47,836 nt of DNA from Sulfurimonas sp. (GCA_024513425.1 JANEIH010000003.1:1-47836), one strand, 5' to 3'; shown: positions 1-12,715, counted from the stretch's first letter. A program made the numbers and translations. The notes: a model not told the origin generated them from the letters alone.

Positions 1-1098
1 GGTTTAGTGGTTAAAATACCTTATCATTCAGATAGTGATATAGCTCTTAGCGATTTTACAAGTTCTACTTTTACTATTGATGCTAGTAAAACAAACGATA
101 ATAGTAGTGAAGCTTCTCTAGTGCTTCAATGGAGTGATGTAAATTTATCTAAAGGAGATGGTTATTTTAATGCAAAGATTGTACCTGCTAGTACTAGTGG
201 GGCTTACCACGCTAAACAATTAGGTCTAAATGCAAGTGGATATACAAGTGCTACATTTTTATATCTAACAGATGAGCATTCATCTATAGGAAAATTAAAA
301 CTTAAAGTTATACCTGGAATACCAGATAGAAACTTCAATGTATTGACAAACGACAAATATGAACATCAGTTTGTATATATGCCTATAACTACAGCCACAG
401 GAAGAATTTGGCTTAACAATAACCTAGGAGCAGAGTATGCAGATCTAAATAACCCTAATGGTAATTTTAATCCTAAACAACAAGCTACATCATCGACTGA
501 CTACAAAGCTTACGGTTCAATGTTTCAATGGGGCAGAAAAGCAGATGGGCATGAGCTAATAAGCTGGAGAAGTAGTACCGCGGGAACTCCAAAATATGGC
601 ACAACACATGCACCCTCTGGTAATCCATCTAACCCAGCCTTTATCATAGCACTCCATTATCCTAATAATTGGAGAGTGCGCCCATTGGTTTATGAGACCC
701 CAGAGGGAAAATACCCTTCGCAAGTGGTTTATGATACCCTATGGGCAAGCGAATCAAACCCAAACAATGTCTGTCCGGCAGGATACAGAGTGCCGCTAGA
801 TCCAAATGGAGCAACAGATTCTGATAACGAGTTTAGTGTAGAGGCAAACAGTTGGAGCTCAAAAGATGGTTCAGGTGCTCTATCAAGTAAACTAAGATTG
901 TCTATGGCCGGCTTCCGTTGGTTTAACGGCAGATTTTGGTATATAACGAAATATGGCACCTATTGGAACGGTAACTATTCTACAATTCATGATGTTTTAG
1001 GTGATTCGCGTATGATGTATTTCACCATGAACTCAATAAACCTGCTTGACAATACCAAACGAGCAGTCGCAATGTCTGTCCGTTGTATAAAAGACTAA
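1..1098 (+). CDS. Fibrobacter succinogenes major paralogous domain-like surface/secreted protein, 5' truncated by window
   Basis: Frame open to the window edge; C-terminal motifs WLNNNLGAEYAD...YGSMFQWGR...VCPAGYRVP...NEFS...RLSMAGFRW..G.YW......AMSVRCIKD typical of the TIGR02145-type domain. Confidence 0.7.
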   Translation, partial: GLVVKIPYHSDSDIALSDFTSSTFTIDASKTNDNSSEASLVLQWSDVNLSKGDGYFNAKIVPASTSGAYHAKQLGLNASGYTSATFLYLTDEHSSIGKLKLKVIPGIPDRNFNVLTNDKYEHQFVYMPITTATGRIWLNNNLGAEYADLNNPNGNFNPKQQATSSTDYKAYGSMFQWGRKADGHELISWRSSTAGTPKYGTTHAPSGNPSNPAFIIALHYPNNWRVRPLVYETPEGKYPSQVVYDTLWASESNPNNVCPAGYRVPLDPNGATDSDNEFSVEANSWSSKDGSGALSSKLRLSMAGFRWFNGRFWYITKYGTYWNGNYSTIHDVLGDSRMMYFTMNSINLLDNTKRAVAMSVRCIKD

Positions 1099-1224
1099 TA
1101 TAAGGTGTAAACTTATTTGATTATGAAAGTAAGATTACAACCCTTTGAGATGCACCTATAAATTTTTCAATTATGAGAAATATTGCTATGAATGTACTAA
1201 GAAGAGAAAATTATATCAGTTTCC

Positions 1225-1247
1225 GCCAAGCTATCTGCGTGCTTGGC
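1225..1247. terminator. Stem-loop GCCAAGC-TATCTGCGT-GCTTGGC between convergent genes
   Basis: Perfect 7-bp inverted repeat, 9-nt loop; lacks a strong T-run, so terminator role uncertain. Confidence 0.35.
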
Positions 1248-1257
1248 AGTAAAATTG

Positions 1258-1276
1258 AAAAGCCGTGTTAGCTTTT
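1258..1276 (-). terminator. Probable intrinsic terminator of acs
   Basis: Minus strand AAAAGC-TAACACG-GCTTTT followed by CAATTTT, directly at the acs stop codon. Confidence 0.4.
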
Positions 1277-3239
1277 AGAGTGAATTAGCCGTGACTATAT
1301 TCTCTATTTTTTCAACGACTGATGGATCTTCAAGTGTTGAGATATCTTGCGTGACTGCTTCACCTTTTGCGATTGAGCGTAAAATACGACGCATAATTTT
1401 CCCAGAGCGTGTTTTTGGAAGTCCTAGAACAAAAACGATCTCATCACACAGAGCGATATTACCAATCTCTTTTTTGATAACATTGTTGATAGCTTTTACC
1501 TCTTCCGCTTCATCAACTATGCCATCATTGGATTTTAAAACAATGTAAGCAAAAATACCCTCACCTTTGATATCGTGTGGTTTACCGACTACGGCAACCT
1601 CGGCTACATTTGGATGTTTTTTAATGACAGCTTCAATCTCAGCAGTACCCATTCTATGTCCACTTACATTAATAACATCATCTGTGCGTCCTGTGATTGT
1701 GATGTAGTTATCTTCATCATAAACAGCGCCATCACCCGTAAAGTAAACCGGTTTACCATCTTTTTTTACATTGCCGAAATATGATTTTACAAAACGCTCT
1801 GCATCACCCCAAACACCGCGAATCATTGATGGCCAAGGACGCGTTATGCAGAGATAACCGGTCTCGCCTGCTTCTACTCTCTCGCCTGTTGTAGAGTTTA
1901 AGATCTCAGCCATAATTCCAGGAAGTGGGAATGTTGCACATGCAGGTTTAATTGGGGTAGCACCGGGAAGCGGTGATACTATATGTCCGCCTGTTTCAGT
2001 CTGCCAATAGGTATCTACAATAGCACATCTACTTGCACCAACTTCCTCATAGTACCATTTCCAAGCTGGTGGATCAATCGGTTCGCCAACAGTTCCAAGG
2101 ACTTTTAGACTGCTAAGATCATACTTTTTCGGCTCATCTTCACCCATTTTATGTAAAACTCTAATGGCAGTAGGTGCTGTATAGAACTGATTAATTTTAT
2201 GCTCTTCAATCATTTTCCAAGGACGCCCGGCATCTGGGTATGTCGGAACCCCTTCAAACATTACTGTTGTAGCACCCATTGCAAGTGGACCGTAAATGAT
2301 ATATGTATGCCCTGTAATCCAGCCAATATCGGCTGTACACCAGTAGGTGTCATTCTCTTTTACATCAAATACCCACTCCATAGTCATCTGTGCCCAAAGA
2401 ATATATCCCGCAGAGTTATGTTGAACACCTTTTGGTTTTCCTGTTGAACCTGATGTGTAGAGTAGGAAAAGCGGATCTTCACTATCCATCACTTCCGGCT
2501 CACAATGAACATCTTGCATCTCAATGAGTTTATTATAAGAGTAATCACGCCCTGTAACCCACTTGATATCTTCACCGTTTCTCTCGACAACAAGTATTTT
2601 TTCAACTGTTGTATCACCCTCTAATGCACTATCAACAACAGGTTTTAGCATATATGGTTTACCTTTTCTATATGCACCGTCTGCCGTAAGGACTACTTTT
2701 GCCTCTGCATCTTTGATTCTATCACGAAGTGCCTCCGCTGAAAATCCACCAAATATGATGGAGTGAATAGCACCGATTCTTGCACACGCAAGCATTGCAT
2801 ATGCAGCTTCAGGAATCATAGGCATATAGATAATAACCCTATCGCCTTTTTTTACACCAAATTCTCTCCTTAAAAGGTTTGCAAATCTGTTTACATTATA
2901 GTAGAGCTCTAAATATGTAATGATCTGTTTATCGCCTTTGTCACTCTCAAAGATAATCGCCGCTTTATTTTTACGCGTATCTAAATGACGGTCGATACAC
3001 TGCATGGCAACATTGAGTTTCCCATCTTCAAACCATTTTACAAATGGGAAATTAGAGTCATCCATTACATTTGTAAATGGTTCAATCCAATCTAGTTTTT
3101 CATTAGCGTAGTGTCCCCAAAAACCTTCATAATCCTCTGACGCCCACTCTTGAAGGTCGTTATATTCACACATATTTTTAATTCTTGCGTTTTTTGCAAA
3201 CTCTCTGTTTGGCTTATATACCGGTTTTAACATTATCAT
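1275..3239 (-). CDS. acs: Acetyl-CoA synthetase
   Basis: 654 aa; AMP-binding motif [37 protein letters not shown]-terminus. Confidence 0.97.
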   Translation of the reverse strand: MIMLKPVYKPNREFAKNARIKNMCEYNDLQEWASEDYEGFWGHYANEKLDWIEPFTNVMDDSNFPFVKWFEDGKLNVAMQCIDRHLDTRKNKAAIIFESDKGDKQIITYLELYYNVNRFANLLRREFGVKKGDRVIIYMPMIPEAAYAMLACARIGAIHSIIFGGFSAEALRDRIKDAEAKVVLTADGAYRKGKPYMLKPVVDSALEGDTTVEKILVVERNGEDIKWVTGRDYSYNKLIEMQDVHCEPEVMDSEDPLFLLYTSGSTGKPKGVQHNSAGYILWAQMTMEWVFDVKENDTYWCTADIGWITGHTYIIYGPLAMGATTVMFEGVPTYPDAGRPWKMIEEHKINQFYTAPTAIRVLHKMGEDEPKKYDLSSLKVLGTVGEPIDPPAWKWYYEEVGASRCAIVDTYWQTETGGHIVSPLPGATPIKPACATFPLPGIMAEILNSTTGERVEAGETGYLCITRPWPSMIRGVWGDAERFVKSYFGNVKKDGKPVYFTGDGAVYDEDNYITITGRTDDVINVSGHRMGTAEIEAVIKKHPNVAEVAVVGKPHDIKGEGIFAYIVLKSNDGIVDEAEEVKAINNVIKKEIGNIALCDEIVFVLGLPKTRSGKIMRRILRSIAKGEAVTQDISTLEDPSVVEKIENIVTANSL

Positions 3240-3347
3240 CTCTCCTATGTTTGAAATCCCAAACTCTTTTTTATATAGGTGATTATACTAAGATTTAAAA
3301 AATTTAACTATAATTTCACAAATTTAAAAAATAAAAGGTTTTAAAAA

Positions 3348-3857
3348 ATGTTCGGAAGAAGTACACAGTTAAAAGAGTACAATGTAAGCGAAGATGAGTT
3401 GGCAAAACTCCAATATGCAAAGATCGTAACAAACAAGGATGATATCTGGATTAAGCTCTATCCGCAAGAGACACCAAATACGGTAGCAAACTTTGCTCAT
3501 CTAGCACAAAGCGGTTTTTATGACAATCTAAATTTTCACCGTGTAATCCCTGGATTTATGGCTCAAGGTGGTTGTCCACATGGAACTGGTACCGGTGGTC
3601 CGGATTGGGCGATTGCATGTGAGACAGATAAAAACAGACACAAACATGTAAAAGGTACACTTTCAATGGCTCACGCAGGTCCCAATACCGGTGGAAGCCA
3701 GTTCTTTATCTGTTTTGTTCCATGCCCTCACCTTGACGGTGTTCACACTGTTTTTGGCGGAATCGAAGAAGATGATGCAGAGAGTTTTGCCGTACTTGAT
3801 TCAATTGAGAGTCAAGATGAGATCAAAACTATTGAGATTCACGCAGCAAAAGTGTAG
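3348..3857 (+). CDS. Cyclophilin-type peptidyl-prolyl cis-trans isomerase
   Basis: NFHRVIPGFMAQGGCPHGTGTGGP...GTLSMAHAGPNTGGSQFFIC motif. Confidence 0.95.
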   Translation: MFGRSTQLKEYNVSEDELAKLQYAKIVTNKDDIWIKLYPQETPNTVANFAHLAQSGFYDNLNFHRVIPGFMAQGGCPHGTGTGGPDWAIACETDKNRHKHVKGTLSMAHAGPNTGGSQFFICFVPCPHLDGVHTVFGGIEEDDAESFAVLDSIESQDEIKTIEIHAAKV

Positions 3858-3866
3858 GGATATTTT

Positions 3867-4946
3867 ATCTTAGTCCATATCTGTTGCAGTGTTGATTCAC
3901 ATTTTTTTCTAGAGAAGCTCAAAGAGGATTTTCCTGATGAAAAGCTCACGGGCTTTTTTTATGACCCCAATATCCATCCCTATTTTGAGTATAAACTCCG
4001 ATTTTTGGATGTTGAGAGAAGTTGTAAAAAACTTGGTATTGAACTGATTGAAGGCGAATATGATTACGAATCATGGCTCAATACCGTACGCGGTCTTGAA
4101 CAAGAGCCTGAAAAAGGTGCGCGTTGCGAAGTCTGTTTTCACAAGCGTTTTTTAACAAGTGCACAAAAAGCCCTGCAGCTTGGCGAAGATAAAATTACTA
4201 CGACACTTTTGGTTTCTCCTTTAAAGTCCCAAGAACAACTCAAGCGTCTCGGCGATGATTTTTATGCAAAATATGGTGTTGCATTTATTGCTGTGGATTA
4301 TCGAAGTGGTGGCGGTACGCAAGACCAAAGCAGGGTGGCAAAAGAAGAACAACTTTATCGCCAAGATTATTGCGGTTGTATCTATGGGCTTACTATGCAG
4401 CGTGAACAACAGAATAAACTGATGGATGAGATGTTTTCACCAATTTCAGGACAAATTATGCCCGCTTCCATTGAAGAGAGACTCGCACTTTACAGCTCAC
4501 GCAACAAACTTGAAGATGAGAAAAAAGAGTATAAAATCATCAAACAGAAGTTCTTAAACTACCGACAGTTTTTTTGTAAGCTGGTTTCTGAAAAAAAACC
4601 CATTGATGCTTATGCTCTCTCCTATTCGTCACTACCAAGGAGACGCACGCAAGGGCGTATAGAATTTGTTGTAGATCATGTGCATTATATGAACCGTGAA
4701 GAGGTAAAATTTATCACACTTGCATTTTTTAACGACTTCTTTTCAACCTCTTACAAAGATATAAAAGAGCTTATCTATAATCCTCCAACTATAGATAAAG
4801 AGTTAGATTTAAGAGAGAAAATTTCCGGGTTTTCTTATGATTTAAGTCCAATTGTCGTTGTTTCAAAAATTTCCGATACCAAGCTCACACTTACACTCGA
4901 TACAAAAATCTATGAAGATACTAGAGAAAAGCTAATCGTTTTATAA
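3867..4946 (+). CDS. queH: Epoxyqueuosine reductase QueH; start codon non-canonical (ATC at 3867 proposed)
   Basis: Continuous frame from 3858 encodes (I)[17 protein letters not shown]...[21 protein letters not shown]...; ORF-track start (TTG, 4005) would delete the CCxxD motif. Confidence 0.85.
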   Translation: MLVHICCSVDSHFFLEKLKEDFPDEKLTGFFYDPNIHPYFEYKLRFLDVERSCKKLGIELIEGEYDYESWLNTVRGLEQEPEKGARCEVCFHKRFLTSAQKALQLGEDKITTTLLVSPLKSQEQLKRLGDDFYAKYGVAFIAVDYRSGGGTQDQSRVAKEEQLYRQDYCGCIYGLTMQREQQNKLMDEMFSPISGQIMPASIEERLALYSSRNKLEDEKKEYKIIKQKFLNYRQFFCKLVSEKKPIDAYALSYSSLPRRRTQGRIEFVVDHVHYMNREEVKFITLAFFNDFFSTSYKDIKELIYNPPTIDKELDLREKISGFSYDLSPIVVVSKISDTKLTLTLDTKIYEDTREKLIVL

Positions 4947-4995
4947 TAAAAGTTTTGCTAAAATATTCAAAATTATTATTATAAGGTTTTTCAAT

Positions 4996-5445
4996 ATGCT
5001 TATGGATGTTATGGATATACAAAAAATTCTTCCACACCGTTACCCTTTTTTACTAGTAGATCGCATTACGGAACTCAATCCAAAAGAGTCTATTATCGCT
5101 TATAAAAATGTCTCAATCTCTGAGCCTGTTTTTGAAGGACACTTTCCGGGTCATCCAATCTACCCGGGTGTTATGATACTTGAAGGTATGGCGCAAGCTG
5201 GCGGCGTTTTAGCTTTTAAAAGTATGGATAATGTTATAGAAGAGGAGATTCAAAATAAAGTTGTTTATTTTATGAGCATTGACAAGGCTAAGTTTCGCTC
5301 TCCTGTAAAGCCAGGTGACAAGTTAGAGTATAAAATCTCAGTTATTAAGAACAAAGGTGCTATCTGGCTCTTCAAAGGGGAGGCTTATGTTGATGGAAAA
5401 TTAACAAGTGAAGCTGAACTTAAAGCTATGATAGTGGACAAATAG
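4996..5445 (+). CDS. fabZ: 3-hydroxyacyl-[acyl-carrier-protein] dehydratase
   Basis: [13 protein letters not shown]...[23 protein letters not shown]. Confidence 0.97.
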   Translation: MLMDVMDIQKILPHRYPFLLVDRITELNPKESIIAYKNVSISEPVFEGHFPGHPIYPGVMILEGMAQAGGVLAFKSMDNVIEEEIQNKVVYFMSIDKAKFRSPVKPGDKLEYKISVIKNKGAIWLFKGEAYVDGKLTSEAELKAMIVDK

Positions 5446-5492
5446 GCAAAATTTGAGTACCAAAACTAAAACGCAACAGAAGGAAGCAGTAA

Positions 5493-6290
5493 ATGTCTAG
5501 TTGTAAGATATCTGAATTAGCTATTATTGAAGATGGTGCAGTCATTGGAGAAAATGTTACAATAGCTCCGTTTTGTTTTATCTCTAAGGATACGACGATT
5601 GGTGACAACACAACAATTGCACAAAACACATGTATCTACGGAAAGACAACGATCGGAAAAAATAACCGTATCTTCTCTCACGCAGTCCTTGGTTCCATTC
5701 CACAAGATTTGAAATATAACGGTGAAGATGTAGAGCTTATTATCGGTGATGATAATACTATTCGAGAGTTTACACTCTTTAACCCGGGAACAAAAGGCGG
5801 TGGTGGAAAAACCATCATCGGAAACCATAATCTTTTTATGGGTTATGTACACTTGGGGCATGATGTTATTATTGGTAATCACTGTATTTTGGCAAATGCA
5901 GTAACCTTAGCCGGTCATGTAGAACTTGGTGATTATGTTGTCATCGGCGGAATGACACCGATACATCAGTTTGTACACATTGGAGATTATGCGATGGTTG
6001 GCGGTGCGTCGGCACTTACACAAGATATTCCCCCATTTTGTATGGCCGAAGGTAACCGTGCAACGCTTCGTGGATTGAATCTCACAGGACTTCGCCGTAA
6101 TATTCAAAGAGAAGAGATTAACACACTTAAATCTGCTTACCGTGAGCTTTTTGAGTCTGGAAAGCCACTCAAAGATAGAGCAAGCAAACTACTAGAAAAT
6201 ACGAAAAATCATTATATAATTGATTTGTGTAATTTTGTTATTAAAACAAAACGCGGAATTCCATTTGAAAGAAAAGGATTAGAAAAATGA
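5493..6290 (+). CDS. lpxA: UDP-N-acetylglucosamine acyltransferase
   Basis: Left-handed beta-helix hexapeptide repeats; LNLTGLRRN; order fabZ-lpxA. Confidence 0.96.
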   Translation: MSSCKISELAIIEDGAVIGENVTIAPFCFISKDTTIGDNTTIAQNTCIYGKTTIGKNNRIFSHAVLGSIPQDLKYNGEDVELIIGDDNTIREFTLFNPGTKGGGGKTIIGNHNLFMGYVHLGHDVIIGNHCILANAVTLAGHVELGDYVVIGGMTPIHQFVHIGDYAMVGGASALTQDIPPFCMAEGNRATLRGLNLTGLRRNIQREEINTLKSAYRELFESGKPLKDRASKLLENTKNHYIIDLCNFVIKTKRGIPFERKGLEK

Positions 6291-7531
6291 TACACAGACA
6301 TTGTAACTTTTGTGATACAGGTGAGAGCGAAGAGAATCCGCTTATCGCTGGAAATGGTGTTTATATCTGTAAAAATTGTGTCTTCTCAGCTTATAAAATT
6401 ATGTTTGGTGATGAGAAAGAGTTAGTAGATCAAGATAGTGCTAAGCTCACAGAACATGTAGAAAAGCTGATGACACCTAAGGAGCTTGACAAATTTTTAG
6501 GAGATTATGTCATTGGTCAAGAGAGAGCTAGAAAGCTTATTAGTGTAGCTGTTTATAACCATTATAAAAGAATCTTTAAAATACACAATGCAGTTGATGA
6601 TGAGACAGAGATTGCAAAATCAAATGTTCTCCTCATTGGTCCGACAGGATCTGGTAAAACATTGATGGCGCAAACGATTGCACGAGTACTCAATGTTCCT
6701 ATTGCCATTGCTGATGCAACAAGTTTAACAGAAGCCGGATATGTCGGTGAAGATGTTGAAAATATCTTGACAAAGCTCATCCATGCAGCAGACGGTGATG
6801 TAGAGCGTGCACAAAAAGGTATCATTTTTCTTGATGAGACAGACAAGGTCTCACGCATGAGCGAAAACCGTTCTATTACTCGTGATGTAAGCGGTGAAGG
6901 TGTACAGCAGGCACTGCTTAAAATCATTGAAGGCTCATCTGTAAATATTTCACCAAAAGGTGGAAGAAAACATCCAAATCAGGAATTTACTACAATTGAC
7001 ACAACAAACATCCTCTTTATTTGTGGTGGAGCATTTGATGGTTTAGAAGAGATCCTCAAGCGTAAGCAGGGTGAAAATATTCTTGGTTTTGGACATGAGA
7101 AGAAGACAAAAGATGAAGCAAAACCTACTTTTGATATGGTAGAGCCTGATGATCTAGTGCGTTATGGACTTATTCCTGAGCTTGTCGGTCGTCTGCCAAT
7201 CATCGCATCTCTTGATGAAATCACAGAAGATGATATGGTATCTATTCTCACAGAGCCTAAAAACTCTCTTGTAAAACAGTATAAAAAACTTTTTGCGATT
7301 GATGATGTAGAGCTTAACTTTGAAGAAGATGCGCTTCGTGCTATTGCACAAAAAGCAATCAAGCGTAAAACTGGAGCACGCGGTCTTCGTGCAATTATGG
7401 AAGAGGGTATGATAGAGATTATGTATGAACTTCCAGAGTATGTAGGATATGAACTTCTTATTACGAAAGAGGTTATTGAAGATGGCGAAAAGCCGGTATA
7501 TATTAAAAAATCAATACAAAAAACAGCATAA
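6287..7531 (+). CDS. clpX: ATP-dependent Clp protease ATP-binding subunit ClpX
   Basis: N-terminal zinc finger C..C...[22 protein letters not shown]; overlaps lpxA stop. Confidence 0.98.
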   Translation: MIHRHCNFCDTGESEENPLIAGNGVYICKNCVFSAYKIMFGDEKELVDQDSAKLTEHVEKLMTPKELDKFLGDYVIGQERARKLISVAVYNHYKRIFKIHNAVDDETEIAKSNVLLIGPTGSGKTLMAQTIARVLNVPIAIADATSLTEAGYVGEDVENILTKLIHAADGDVERAQKGIIFLDETDKVSRMSENRSITRDVSGEGVQQALLKIIEGSSVNISPKGGRKHPNQEFTTIDTTNILFICGGAFDGLEEILKRKQGENILGFGHEKKTKDEAKPTFDMVEPDDLVRYGLIPELVGRLPIIASLDEITEDDMVSILTEPKNSLVKQYKKLFAIDDVELNFEEDALRAIAQKAIKRKTGARGLRAIMEEGMIEIMYELPEYVGYELLITKEVIEDGEKPVYIKKSIQKTA

Positions 7532-7541
7532 GGCGGGATAG

Positions 7542-8579
7542 ATGATATTTAACAAAATAATAGGACTTTTTTCAAATGACTTATCAATTGACCTTGGTAC
7601 CGCAAATACGATTGTAATTGCCAAAGGCCGTGGTATTATAATCAATGAACCATCTGTAGTTGCAGTAAAAACAGAAAAGTATGGACAGACAAGAGTTTTG
7701 GCCGTCGGACATGAAGCAAAAGAGATGGTGGGTAAAACCCCGGGGAATATTAAAGCTATTCGCCCTATGCGTGATGGCGTCATTGCTGACTTTGATATGA
7801 CAGAGAAGATGATTCGAAAGTTTGTAGAAAAAGCACATGGAAGAAGCTCTTTAATCTCTCCTCGTATCATTATCTGTGTTCCTTACGGTCTTACGCAGGT
7901 TGAGCGTAAAGCTGTTCGAGAGTCGGCTCTTAGCGCTGGCGCACGCGAAGTATTTCTTATAGAAGAGCCGATGGCAGCAGCAATCGGTGCTGGTATAAAC
8001 ATTCGCGAACCGCAGGGAAATCTTGTTGTTGATATCGGTGGTGGTACAACAGAAATCGGTGTCGTTTCTCTTGGCGGACTTGTGGTTTCAAAGTCAATCC
8101 GTACCGCAGGTGACAAAATCGATCATGGGATTATAAATTATGTAAGAAAAAAATATAATATTCTTATAGGTGAGCGTGTTGCAGAGGAGATCAAAATCAA
8201 TATCGGCACGGCCGTAAGTCTTGATCAGAAACTCTCTATGGTTGTCAATGGACGCGATCAGGTTGAAGGACTTTTAAGCTCAATAGAACTAACTTCAGAT
8301 GATACCAAAGATGCTATGCGTGAGCCTCTTAAGGAGATCGCAGAGGCACTTTGCGATGTATTGGAGCAGATACCGCCAGATTTGGCAGGAGATATTATCA
8401 ATCACGGTATTATTTTAACAGGCGGCGGTGCACTTATTCGCCAACTTGACAAATTTTTCTCAGACATTGTAAAAGTTCCTGTTTTTGTACCTGATGAGCC
8501 ACTGCTCGCTGTTGCGCGCGGAACCGGTCGTGCGCTTGAAGAGATAGATCTCTTACAAGAACTTTTTGAGAATGAATAA
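7542..8579 (+). CDS. mreB: Rod shape-determining protein MreB
   Basis: DLGTANTIV, VVDIGGGTTEIGVVSLGG, ILTGGGALI. Confidence 0.98.
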   Translation: MIFNKIIGLFSNDLSIDLGTANTIVIAKGRGIIINEPSVVAVKTEKYGQTRVLAVGHEAKEMVGKTPGNIKAIRPMRDGVIADFDMTEKMIRKFVEKAHGRSSLISPRIIICVPYGLTQVERKAVRESALSAGAREVFLIEEPMAAAIGAGINIREPQGNLVVDIGGGTTEIGVVSLGGLVVSKSIRTAGDKIDHGIINYVRKKYNILIGERVAEEIKINIGTAVSLDQKLSMVVNGRDQVEGLLSSIELTSDDTKDAMREPLKEIAEALCDVLEQIPPDLAGDIINHGIILTGGGALIRQLDKFFSDIVKVPVFVPDEPLLAVARGTGRALEEIDLLQELFENE

Positions 8580-9333
8580 AAAGTTATCTTCATACCTGCT
8601 TATCTTCTTAGCACTCTTTATGGGTGCTCTTTACTATACAAATATTATACAATCTCCTCTGCTCTCCTTTTTAAATAGTATTAAAATTTCATATCACAAC
8701 ACCATTGAGAACATTGACAAGATCATTGAAAAACACCTGTTTCAGACACAAAGAATTACAAAGCTAAAAGAAAAACTCCAAAAATATGAGAATAACCATC
8801 TTGTTATGCAACAACTTGCTTCGGAAATAGACGATATGTATAAAGAGAACGACTCTCCACTAGTTACAGATCCAAGAACAGAACTTGTACGCGCCATCTC
8901 TTATGAAAAGTTTGGAAATCTCAACCGAATTTGGCTTGATATTCCCGACTACAATGCTTCAAAAATTTACGGTCTTATTTATAAAGAGATGGTAGCAGGC
9001 ATTGTTATCTCAAAAGATACAAAAGCTCTTGCACTGCTCAACTCAGATATAAAAAGTACCTATGCCGTATATATCGGTAATGCCAAAGCACCCGGCATTG
9101 CTCACGGAAACAATGATAAAAATCTTGTTGTAAATTTTATACCCGCATGGTTTGATATAAAAGTAGGCGATGAAGTGATAACTTCCGGACTTGACAATAT
9201 CTTTTTTAAAGGTCTTAAAGTTGGATATGTTATCTCTATTTCAAAATCACAAGGCTATCAAAATGCCGTTATCAAACAGTATTACAACTCAAATGAGCCA
9301 AGTTATTTTCATATAATCAGAAATGTTCGATGA
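8572..9333 (+). CDS. mreC: Rod shape-determining protein MreC
   Basis: Single N-terminal TM plus MreC-like domain (VGDEVITSGLDNIFFKGLKVGYV); directly follows and overlaps mreB; ATG at 8572 preferred over 8566. Confidence 0.92.
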   Translation: MNKKLSSYLLIFLALFMGALYYTNIIQSPLLSFLNSIKISYHNTIENIDKIIEKHLFQTQRITKLKEKLQKYENNHLVMQQLASEIDDMYKENDSPLVTDPRTELVRAISYEKFGNLNRIWLDIPDYNASKIYGLIYKEMVAGIVISKDTKALALLNSDIKSTYAVYIGNAKAPGIAHGNNDKNLVVNFIPAWFDIKVGDEVITSGLDNIFFKGLKVGYVISISKSQGYQNAVIKQYYNSNEPSYFHIIRNVR

Positions 9334-9436
9334 AATTTTCTCTGATTTATACATTTTAGTACCTATCCTCATTAAATATTAAGTGCTTCTTAGCTACAAT
9401 CTCTAAATTTTATAGAGACTATTTAAGAGGTAATAA

Positions 9437-12400
9437 ATGCCAAAACGTACCGACATTAAAACTATTTTACTTGTAGGTTCCGGTCCGATTGTAATCGGTC
9501 AGGCATGTGAATTTGACTACTCGGGAACACAAGCAGTAAAGACGCTAAAGGAGCTTGGATACCGTGTTGTTCTTATCAACTCAAATCCTGCTACAATTAT
9601 GACAGATCCTGAATTTGCAGACAGAACCTACATTGAACCAATCAAAGAAGATATTATTGAAAAAATTATCAAAGATGAAAATGTAGATGCTATTTTACCT
9701 ACAATGGGTGGGCAAACTGCACTTAATGTTGCCATGAGTATGTATGAAAAAGGAATGCTTGAGGGTGTAGAATTTCTAGGTGCAGATCCACAGGCTATTA
9801 AAAAAGGGGAAGATAGGCACCTTTTTAATGAATCGATGATTAAAATCGGTATGGATCTGCCAAAAAGTAAAAATGCATATAGCGTTGAAGAGGCTATAGA
9901 GGTAGCAAAAGAGATTGGTTTTCCGGTAATTTCTCGTGCTTCTTTTACGCTTGCCGGTGGCGGTAGTGGAGTAGCTTATAATATGGAGGAGTTTGAAAAA
10001 CTCGCCGCAGAAGGCATCAGTGCATCTCCTATTAATGAGATAGAGATAATGGAGTCTATGCTTGGTTGGAAAGAGTATGAGATGGAGGTTATCCGTGATA
10101 AAGCAGACAACTGTATCATCATATGCTCAATTGAAAACTTCGATCCTATGGGCGTTCATACAGGTGATAGTATCACCGTAGCACCTGCACTTACTTTAAC
10201 AGACAAAGAGTACCAAAGAATGCGTGATGCATCTTTTGCAATCCTGCGTGAGATTGGTGTTGATACCGGTGGCTCTAATGTTCAGTTCTCAATAGATCCA
10301 AAAACCGGTCGTATGATTGTTATTGAGATGAATCCTCGTGTATCTCGTTCATCTGCATTAGCATCCAAAGCAACCGGATACCCTATTGCAAAAGTAGCAA
10401 CTCTTCTAGCAGTTGGATTTACACTTGATGAGATAACAAATGATATTACAGGTACTCCTGCAGCATTTGAACCTGTTATTGACTATATTGTAACAAAAGT
10501 ACCGCGTTTTACATTTGAAAAATTTCCCGAAGCAGTAAGCACACTCTCTACTTCTATGAAGTCAGTCGGTGAAGTTATGGCGATCGGTCGTACTTTTAAG
10601 GAGTCCATTCAAAAAGCACTCTGTTCTTTAGAGACCGGATTGTGTGGATTTGATGAGATCGATGCGAATGATGAGTTTGTCCTTCATGAAATCCGTCGCC
10701 CTAATGCGGACAGAATTTTATATGTTGCAGAAGGTTTTAGGCGTGGTATGAGTATTGAGGAGATGTTTAATATATGCCAGATTGATCCATGGTTCTTGTA
10801 TCAGATCCAAGAATTAACAGAGAGAGAAAAAACAGTAACAGATAAAATTCTCTTTGATGCCGGTTTGATGAGAGAAGTAAAAGTTGACGGCTTCTCTGAT
10901 AAACGCATAGCGCAACTTATTAGGAAAAATTCCAGAGAGAGTGTCAGTGAAGAGCTTGTCTATGAAGCGCGTAAAAAACTAGGTGTTACTCTAGAGTACA
11001 ATGAAGTAGATACCTGTGCAGCAGAGTTTGAAGCACTCACGCCATACCTCTATTCTACTACAAATATTACAAAATTACCGATGGTTGAATCCCCACGCCA
11101 AAGTGACAAGAGAGCATACCCCTCAGGTAAAAAAGTACTTATTCTTGGTGGCGGACCAAATAGAATAGGTCAGGGAATTGAGTTTGATTACTGTTGTGTT
11201 CATGCTGCATTTGCACTTAAAGAGATGGGTATAGAGACTATTATGTATAACTGTAATCCCGAAACTGTCTCAACTGATTATGATACTTCTGATGTACTCT
11301 ATTTTGAGCCGATTGATTTTGAGCATGTGCGTGAGGTTATTGAAGCGGAAAATCCAGATGGTGTTATCGTTCATTTTGGTGGACAAACACCACTCAAACT
11401 TGCAGACGGTTTGACAAGAATCGGCGCAAAGATATCCGGAACGCCTTCAGCGGTCATTGATCTTGCAGAAGATAGAGAACAGTTTTCTGACTTTGTAAAT
11501 CGTCATAGACTCAAACAGCCCGAAAATGGTCTAGCTCGCACAAAAGAGGAGTCTTATGTAATCGCTCAAAAGCTCGGATACCCTGTACTTGTTCGTCCTT
11601 CATTTGTTCTTGGAGGGCGTGGAATGCGTATTGTTTACTCAGAAGCAGAGCTTAGAGAGTATATGGATCTTGCGATCTCTGTAAGCAATGAAGCGCCTGT
11701 GTTAATTGATAAATTCTTAGACCAGGCAATTGAGCTTGATGTGGATTGTATCTCTGATGGAGAGGATATCTACATCGGAAGTGTTATGCAACATATAGAA
11801 GAGGCTGGAATTCACTCGGGTGACTCTGCGTGTTCACTGCCTCCGGTAAATCTAAGCCAAGAGATGATAGAAAAAGTAGAACTCCAAACTAAAACGATTG
11901 CACTTGGTCTGGGCGTGCGAGGACTTATGAATGTTCAGTATGCTATCTATGAGGGTGAAATTTATCTTATAGAAGTAAATCCTCGTGCAAGCCGTACTGT
12001 ACCGTTTGTATCTAAAGCAACAGGTATGCCTTTGGCAAAAGTAGCAACACGCGTTATGATGGGAGAGAATCTTCGTGATTCTCTTGCATACTATGATAAG
12101 TATGATATTATTGAAGAGATAAACGGTCTGCTTCGTCCTCGTCTTAAAGGGCATGTTTCAGTAAAAGAGGCAGTATTTCCTTTTCATAAACTTTATGGTG
12201 CAGATTTGGTTCTTAGTCCTGAGATGAAATCAACCGGTGAAGTTATGGGAATCAGTAAAAATTTCGGTGTATCTTTTGCAAAATCACAACTGAGTGCCGG
12301 CAATAAGATCCCAACAGGTGGTACATGTTTTCTCTCTTTTGTAGATTCTGATAAACAGTACGCTGCTGAGATTGCAGCAGGAGTTGTTAAACATGGTTTT

Positions 12401-12715
12401 AAACTTGTTGCAACAAAAGGAACACAAGAGGCAATTATAGCTACGGGCATAGAGTGCCAAAGAGTACTTAAAATTTCTGAGGGTCGTCCAAATATTGAAG
12501 ATAGTATGAAAAATGATGAGATTGCAATGGCGATCAATACTTCAGATAACAACACAAGCAAAAAAGATGCTGTTGTCATTCGTCAAGAGGTGCTTAAGCG
12601 TAACATCCCATATTTTACTACACTTAGTGCTGCTCGTGCACTCATCTTGGCACTTGATGAGATGAAAGATGATAAATGGTCCAAAGCAACGGCACTTCAA
12701 GATTTTCTTGTATAA
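9437..12715 (+). CDS. carB: Carbamoyl-phosphate synthase large subunit
   Basis: 1092 aa, two ATP-grasp halves ([33 protein letters not shown]). Confidence 0.98.
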   Translation: MPKRTDIKTILLVGSGPIVIGQACEFDYSGTQAVKTLKELGYRVVLINSNPATIMTDPEFADRTYIEPIKEDIIEKIIKDENVDAILPTMGGQTALNVAMSMYEKGMLEGVEFLGADPQAIKKGEDRHLFNESMIKIGMDLPKSKNAYSVEEAIEVAKEIGFPVISRASFTLAGGGSGVAYNMEEFEKLAAEGISASPINEIEIMESMLGWKEYEMEVIRDKADNCIIICSIENFDPMGVHTGDSITVAPALTLTDKEYQRMRDASFAILREIGVDTGGSNVQFSIDPKTGRMIVIEMNPRVSRSSALASKATGYPIAKVATLLAVGFTLDEITNDITGTPAAFEPVIDYIVTKVPRFTFEKFPEAVSTLSTSMKSVGEVMAIGRTFKESIQKALCSLETGLCGFDEIDANDEFVLHEIRRPNADRILYVAEGFRRGMSIEEMFNICQIDPWFLYQIQELTEREKTVTDKILFDAGLMREVKVDGFSDKRIAQLIRKNSRESVSEELVYEARKKLGVTLEYNEVDTCAAEFEALTPYLYSTTNITKLPMVESPRQSDKRAYPSGKKVLILGGGPNRIGQGIEFDYCCVHAAFALKEMGIETIMYNCNPETVSTDYDTSDVLYFEPIDFEHVREVIEAENPDGVIVHFGGQTPLKLADGLTRIGAKISGTPSAVIDLAEDREQFSDFVNRHRLKQPENGLARTKEESYVIAQKLGYPVLVRPSFVLGGRGMRIVYSEAELREYMDLAISVSNEAPVLIDKFLDQAIELDVDCISDGEDIYIGSVMQHIEEAGIHSGDSACSLPPVNLSQEMIEKVELQTKTIALGLGVRGLMNVQYAIYEGEIYLIEVNPRASRTVPFVSKATGMPLAKVATRVMMGENLRDSLAYYDKYDIIEEINGLLRPRLKGHVSVKEAVFPFHKLYGADLVLSPEMKSTGEVMGISKNFGVSFAKSQLSAGNKIPTGGTCFLSFVDSDKQYAAEIAAGVVKHGFKLVATKGTQEAIIATGIECQRVLKISEGRPNIEDSMKNDEIAMAINTSDNNTSKKDAVVIRQEVLKRNIPYFTTLSAARALILALDEMKDDKWSKATALQDFLV

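Noticed and set aside
3691-3873. 60-aa ORF overlapping the cyclophilin 3' end
   Set aside because: Out-of-frame overlap with a confident CDS and no RBS.
4005-4946. TTG at 4005 as the queH start
   Set aside because: Would remove the conserved [11 protein letters not shown]...[12 protein letters not shown] region that is intact in the same frame upstream.
6562-6927. Antisense ORF (121 aa) inside clpX
   Set aside because: Serine-rich shadow ORF opposite a strongly conserved gene; no RBS or recognisable motif.
12193-12579. Antisense ORF (128 aa) inside carB
   Set aside because: Shadow of the carB reading frame, no protein-like motifs.
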